From NCBI GenBank assembly GCA_009739215.1, contig VSJF01000008.1, positions 372,001-436,000 on the forward strand: a stretch of 64,000 nt of DNA, read 5' to 3'. Position 1 is the stretch's first letter, and the number at the start of each line of letters is the position of its first letter. Of this stretch, positions 60,058 through 64,000 are shown one piece after another. Source of the DNA: Floccularia luteovirens (Eukaryota > Basidiomycota > Agaricomycetes > Agaricales > Squamanitaceae). The position numbers and the translations under genes are program-made. The notes under the pieces were generated by a model. The model searched no databases, had not been told where the DNA came from, and saw nothing but the letters and a program-made list of their open reading frames with translations.

Positions 60058-60717
60058 TTAATGTCTCCATCCAACTTCATGACCGTTCTCCATCATTGGT
60101 TCCACAAATCCCCGAAAAATCCAAGGGCCAGGCTGATTACTTCCGACTACCTCATCCTGAGTCCATTCTTGAGCCCACCTCATGCCATAACCCTCTGCTA
60201 CCCTTACTTCATAGACCAGGATCTGATGAGGGAGCCAATGTAAATTTCTCCACGTTGCTTCATTCGTTATCTTCCAAAACAGTTCCAAAGCCTTCTCATT
60301 TATCGGTTTCACTGGACCAGACGGTGTGCCCCACCATCCAGCACTGATCTTGCGTGCCTCTCTCTGACTATCTGTCTCAGCTTCATCTGCAAATGACTGG
60401 GAACGATGCGCATGTTTGGACCAAGCACGAGCCCCAGCAGTCAAACCAGCACCTTTTGGTTTAATGTACCCCTCTAAACATTCATCGGCAGAAGGTGGTG
60501 TATAACCTAACGCCGAGCCTGTGGTATATGCTAAGCCGTGTGATAAATGGGTGTACAAGGGAGATGGAGCAATCACATCAGCGGAATCTCCACTGTCGCA
60601 TAAAAGTTCAGCTACCCTAGCTCGTTCGAGTACGGCAGATGGAAGCTCTTGCAGTCCGTGACAGTAAGGATCTAGTAGTTTTGCAACGTTTTTGCATAGT
60701 ACTTGTGAAGATACCAT
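60058..60717 (-). CDS. Conserved fungal protein of unknown function
   Basis: A single-exon ORF of 219 aa. Characteristic segments: TGSALGYTPPSADECLEGYIKPKG, ARKISAGWWGTPSGPVKPINEKALELFWKI, EATWRNLHWLPHQILVYEVRVAEGYGMRW and GPWIFRGFVEPMMENGHEVGWRH at the end. The dense Trp/Gly/His conservation and the ending GHEVGWRH match what I recall of an uncharacterised basidiomycete family, but I cannot assign a function. No signal peptide or membrane segment. It is read leftward, opposite to the urea transporter, with which it shares an 850-bp intergenic region. Confidence 0.8.
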   Translation of the reverse strand: MVSSQVLCKNVAKLLDPYCHGLQELPSAVLERARVAELLCDSGDSADVIAPSPLYTHLSHGLAYTTGSALGYTPPSADECLEGYIKPKGAGLTAGARAWSKHAHRSQSFADEAETDSQREARKISAGWWGTPSGPVKPINEKALELFWKITNEATWRNLHWLPHQILVYEVRVAEGYGMRWAQEWTQDEVVGSNQPGPWIFRGFVEPMMENGHEVGWRH

Positions 60718-61568
60718 AACGTGTAGTCACTGGTATGTTGTGTTGGTTTACCAGTGGCTGTTCACAGTGTTCAGGACCTTTGTTGATTGCTTTCTCTCTC
60801 CGAGCCTGTTTACCCTATTTTGGGTACATAACTTCAACGTACACCACTTGCTATCCCTGGTCTCGCGACAAAGGCCCCGGATCCTAACCTTTTAGCAGGT
60901 ATCCTTAACATTGTGTCTTAAATTTTGCATGCATTATTCACCTCGTTCTGCATCGTTTCTGCCACTGACTATCACCTATGTTTTTGTTACAGCCCCTTCC
61001 GTTACAATCTTTTACAAGCCGGGCATACTACTTAACTTTGAAATGATATCTTTTCCCAGGGTGACAATCAATAAAAAAGGAAGTCGTAGATAAGTCACGT
61101 GCGTCAACAGAACAATCACACTTACTTACAGGTATTGCGACGAGAATGACAGCAGACAAATACCCATACATACAATATCACTTCTGCCACTGATCCAGAA
61201 CACTCCTCAACATTCGAATTTGTCACACCCCAAGTTAGTACGAGTTACAAGTTGCTTATACATTGAGACTTAATTATCTTTCTTATTTTTGCAGCTACAG
61301 GAGGAATCTTCGATTCCATCACCACAAATTTCAAGTCTTTCTGTGCTTATCTACCGAAGCTCAGCGCTCAGCGCTCAATGAGAACCTTAGAGCTAATCGA
61401 CGCTAATCTCCGTATCACGAAAATAGATTGTTAGCAAGTGAGAGATGTGAATTTTTAAAGACTCTTGCTGACTAGTCAATGTAGTGGGATATAAAGGGGA
61501 CTACTCGCTTCTTTGATGTTCGACTCGTTATCATTTCCTGAACTACTCCTTCCTTCACAAGTATAATC
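60718..61568. promoter_or_regulatory. Divergent promoter region with GATA sites ahead of the urea transporter
   Basis: Between the leftward unknown gene and the rightward transporter. HGATAR-type sites: GATAAG 61089-61094, TTATCT 61274-61279, CTTATC 61346-61351 and TTATCA 61528-61533, plus a palindromic CACGTG at 61096-61101. In ascomycetes and basidiomycetes GATA factors of the AreA/Nit2 type switch on urea uptake under nitrogen limitation. That these sites act here is inference. Confidence 0.5.
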
Positions 61569-64000
61569 ATGTCTGATGCGATTCTGCCCCAAGGTGCCGG
61601 TTACGGTGTTGGTAAGTTCTTTTCATTCTTTTCAGTTCTCTGGCTGACAATTAATTGAGGACTTCAGTCATTGGTACGATATTCTTTGCCACGGAAGTTT
61701 CCCCAACAAAAATATAACAGGCTAATACGTGTATCCAGGAATAGGCCTCTTCTTCAGCGCGTTCATGATATGCCTCACGGCAATTCAGTCCCGATACACA
61801 AGTTTTTCGCCCAAGAGATCTGATGAGTTCACGAGTGCATCAAGAAGCGTTAAACCAGGTCTGATAGCATCAGGTATCGTGTCTGCATGGACTTGGGCAG
61901 CCACCCTTGTATGTTGTTACCTCCATTACGCTATCTGAAATGCCAAGTTGTCATTACCTAGCTTCAAAGTAGTGCTGTTGCATATAAATTCGGTTTGTCG
62001 CTCATTCAATAACTTCGACGCAAGACTAATTGATGCTTATCTCGTAGGGATAAGTGGTTCATGGTGGTATGGAGGTGAGAGTCAGATTTGGCATTTATGA
62101 GTGTGTTATACTGATATGTTCTATCAAGCTGGAGGGGCGGTCCAAATCCTACTCTTTGCGATGGTAAATTGGTCCAATCACAATCCTCATAACCTCTGTT
62201 TACTTTTCGAAAATTAGATCGCTGCTAAGTTGAAGCTTAATGCTCCTTACGCACACACCTGGTTAGAGATTGTATGCATTCGATGGGGCAAAGTAGCTCA
62301 TCTAGTATTCTTGTTCTTTGGGTATGTCGTATCTGCCAAACCATTATAATCGAACATACAACGTCAAACCACAGGCTTACTACCAACATCGTAGTCAGCT
62401 CTATGCTAATTCTGGGAGGATCAGCAACTGTAACTGATCTGACTGGAATGCATACTGTAGCCGTGAGTCACCACTCACCCAAATTCTTTAATGAAGGGGT
62501 CTATAACAAAATTAGGCTTGCTTTCTAATTCCATTTGGGGTGGCTATTTATGTCGTAGTAGGAGGTATGAGGTCCACGCTGCTCTGTGATTAGTACGCAT
62601 TTTTTATACCAACAGTATATCTTTACTAATATCCACTCAGCACACATACTACAGTCCTTTTTGCAATTATATTAGTAAGATCACTATTAAGGCATATATC
62701 TGATGTCTGAATTCTAATGATCAGACATTCGTTTTCACCGTCTATGTTACAAGTGACAAAATTGGTAGTCCTGCAAAAATGCATGAATTGCTCACAGTCG
62801 CCTCAATTGCTTCACCTGTCACTGACAACGCTCAAGGCTCCTACCTAACCATGCGGTCGAGGGGCGGATTGGTATTCGGAGTTATTACCATCATTGGGGG
62901 TTTCGTAAATGTATTCCAGGATCAGGCATATTGGCAACGTGCGATCGCTAGTCGTCCTGCAAGTACTGTAAAGGCATATCTACTTGGTGGTCTCGCATGG
63001 TAATTTCTTCATATGTTATTGTTTGAGTTCAGTATACAATTCTGACCGTATTCAGGATTGCAATTCCTTTTACTTTTGCAACAACACTAGGACTCTCGGC
63101 TGTTGCACTCCGGGGCGACCCGGATATGAAGATTCTTTCCCCTGCAGACGTTTCTGCTGGTCTTCCAGCAGCTGCGGCTGCGACTGTGCTGCTCGGAAAA
63201 TCAGGTGCTATTGCACTTCTCGTCCTTCTTTTCTTAGCTGTTACTAGTGAGTAATTGGGATTTGTTTTGATAGCCTTATTCAAGAAGTTAGGTGCCTGCT
63301 CCGCTGAACTCATCGCGGTTTCTACAATACTAACATATGATGTCTATAAGGTGATTTAGAAATATTCTTCTCTAACACATATGATAAACTGAATTTTCAA
63401 CTAGGAGTACATTAACCCGAAAGCTACGGAAGAACAGATCCTGCGTGTTGGGCATACAATGGTTTCCACGTTCACTGATCAGCATTTGCGCAGATTACTG
63501 ATTCTTAGATTTAAGGTAGCCTTTTACGCAGTCATCTGCGGATTGGCTGGCCTCGTTTTCTTCTATATTGGTATTTCCATGGGTTGGCTCTATGTAAGCG
63601 CATATAACACACAATTCAGAAATTTCATGAATCTTTGCAGACGTTTACGGGTGTTTTACTTGGATCAGGAGTCATACCTATTGCACTGTGCATCACCTGG
63701 AGCAAAGCAAATAAATGGGGTTGCATTGGAGGTGCATTAGCCGGTTCTGTATCCGGAATTGTTGCATGGCTAGTGACAACAAGCACTCTCAATGACGGCG
63801 TTATAAATGTTGTGGTGTGTCTCACGCGTTCTAAAACGAAAAGTTCCGAAACTAAAACTTATTGTCTGATCGCGACAGACAAGTGGAGGTACGTAACGTG
63901 AACAACAGGTGTAAGGTGTGCCGTGAAAAACTAACCTGGTGGTTGTGGCATGATGTAGGCGATTTCGAAATGCTTGCCGGAAATTTAGCATCGATTGGTG
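61569..64000 (+). CDS. DUR3: DUR3-type urea/polyamine transporter, 3' end off the edge
   Basis: Many small exons, starting 61569-61611, a 6-nt exon 61668-61673, and 61739-61908. The N-terminus DAILPQGAGYGVVIG, then SRYTSFSPKRSDEFTSASRSVKPGLIASGIVSAWTWAATL, is characteristic of fungal Dur3, a sodium/solute symporter family member that imports urea (and polyamines) with protons across the plasma membrane. Later segments include SGSWWYGAGGAVQILLFAM, NAPYAHTWLEIV, YVTSDKIGSP, GVITIIGGFVNVFQDQAYWQRAIASRP, AVTSACSAELIAVSTILTYDVYK and, at the right edge, GDFEMLAGNLASIG. About ten or more membrane helices are visible. The remaining C-terminal part is outside the window. Promoter GATA sites fit nitrogen control. 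Confidence 0.93.

Overview
The window reads as nuclear DNA of a filamentous basidiomycete, most likely an Agaricomycete. Genes carry many short (about 46-76 nt) introns, the F-box, GDSL, ICMT-like and GGA-like families are of the types common in mushroom-forming fungi, and the intergenic space is filled by TGTTG...CAACA Copia-type LTR elements. No bacterial or organellar signal was seen.

Left arm (1-11,998): the 5' most of an ARG5,6-type arginine-biosynthesis gene (its 3' end lies off the left edge), a small secreted hydrophobic protein, a Bem46/ABHD13-like hydrolase, a Ubc13-type E2 enzyme with a 12-nt exon, and an F-box-like protein. At 11,999-17,881 sits a young gag-only Copia element with identical LTRs and a perfect GGAAT target duplication.

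Middle (18,700-42,700): an intact small secreted-protein gene and a second Bem46-like hydrolase are followed by a nested transposon island (22,425-41,506). The island holds a nearly full Copia element on the minus strand (23,820-30,224), an old Copia element on the plus strand (35,804-41,076), a truncated relative, several solo LTRs with perfect 5-bp target duplications, a 324-bp hairpin, and two oppositely oriented copies of a non-coding element. That element is made of CCATAG-like repeats around a T-rich core, bounded by inverted ATCAGCAAA ends. On the far side of the island lies a decayed duplicate of the secreted-protein gene, so the island has grown inside a local duplication.

Right arm (43,300-64,000): a 1,644-aa RING-H2 protein, an unrecognised Ser/Pro-rich protein, an isoprenylcysteine methyltransferase-like enzyme, a GDSL esterase, a three-finger C2H2 regulator, a VHS-GAT (GGA-like) trafficking adaptor, a conserved fungal protein of unknown function, and the 5' part of a DUR3-type urea transporter whose upstream region carries several GATA sites. 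The host genes look like unrelated neighbours and not a metabolic cluster. Arginine synthesis (left edge) and urea uptake (right edge) are both nitrogen metabolism but are 60 kb apart.

Exon-intron models were built by eye from splice consensus, frame continuity and family resemblance. Gene names follow recognised motifs, and nothing was searched against a database.
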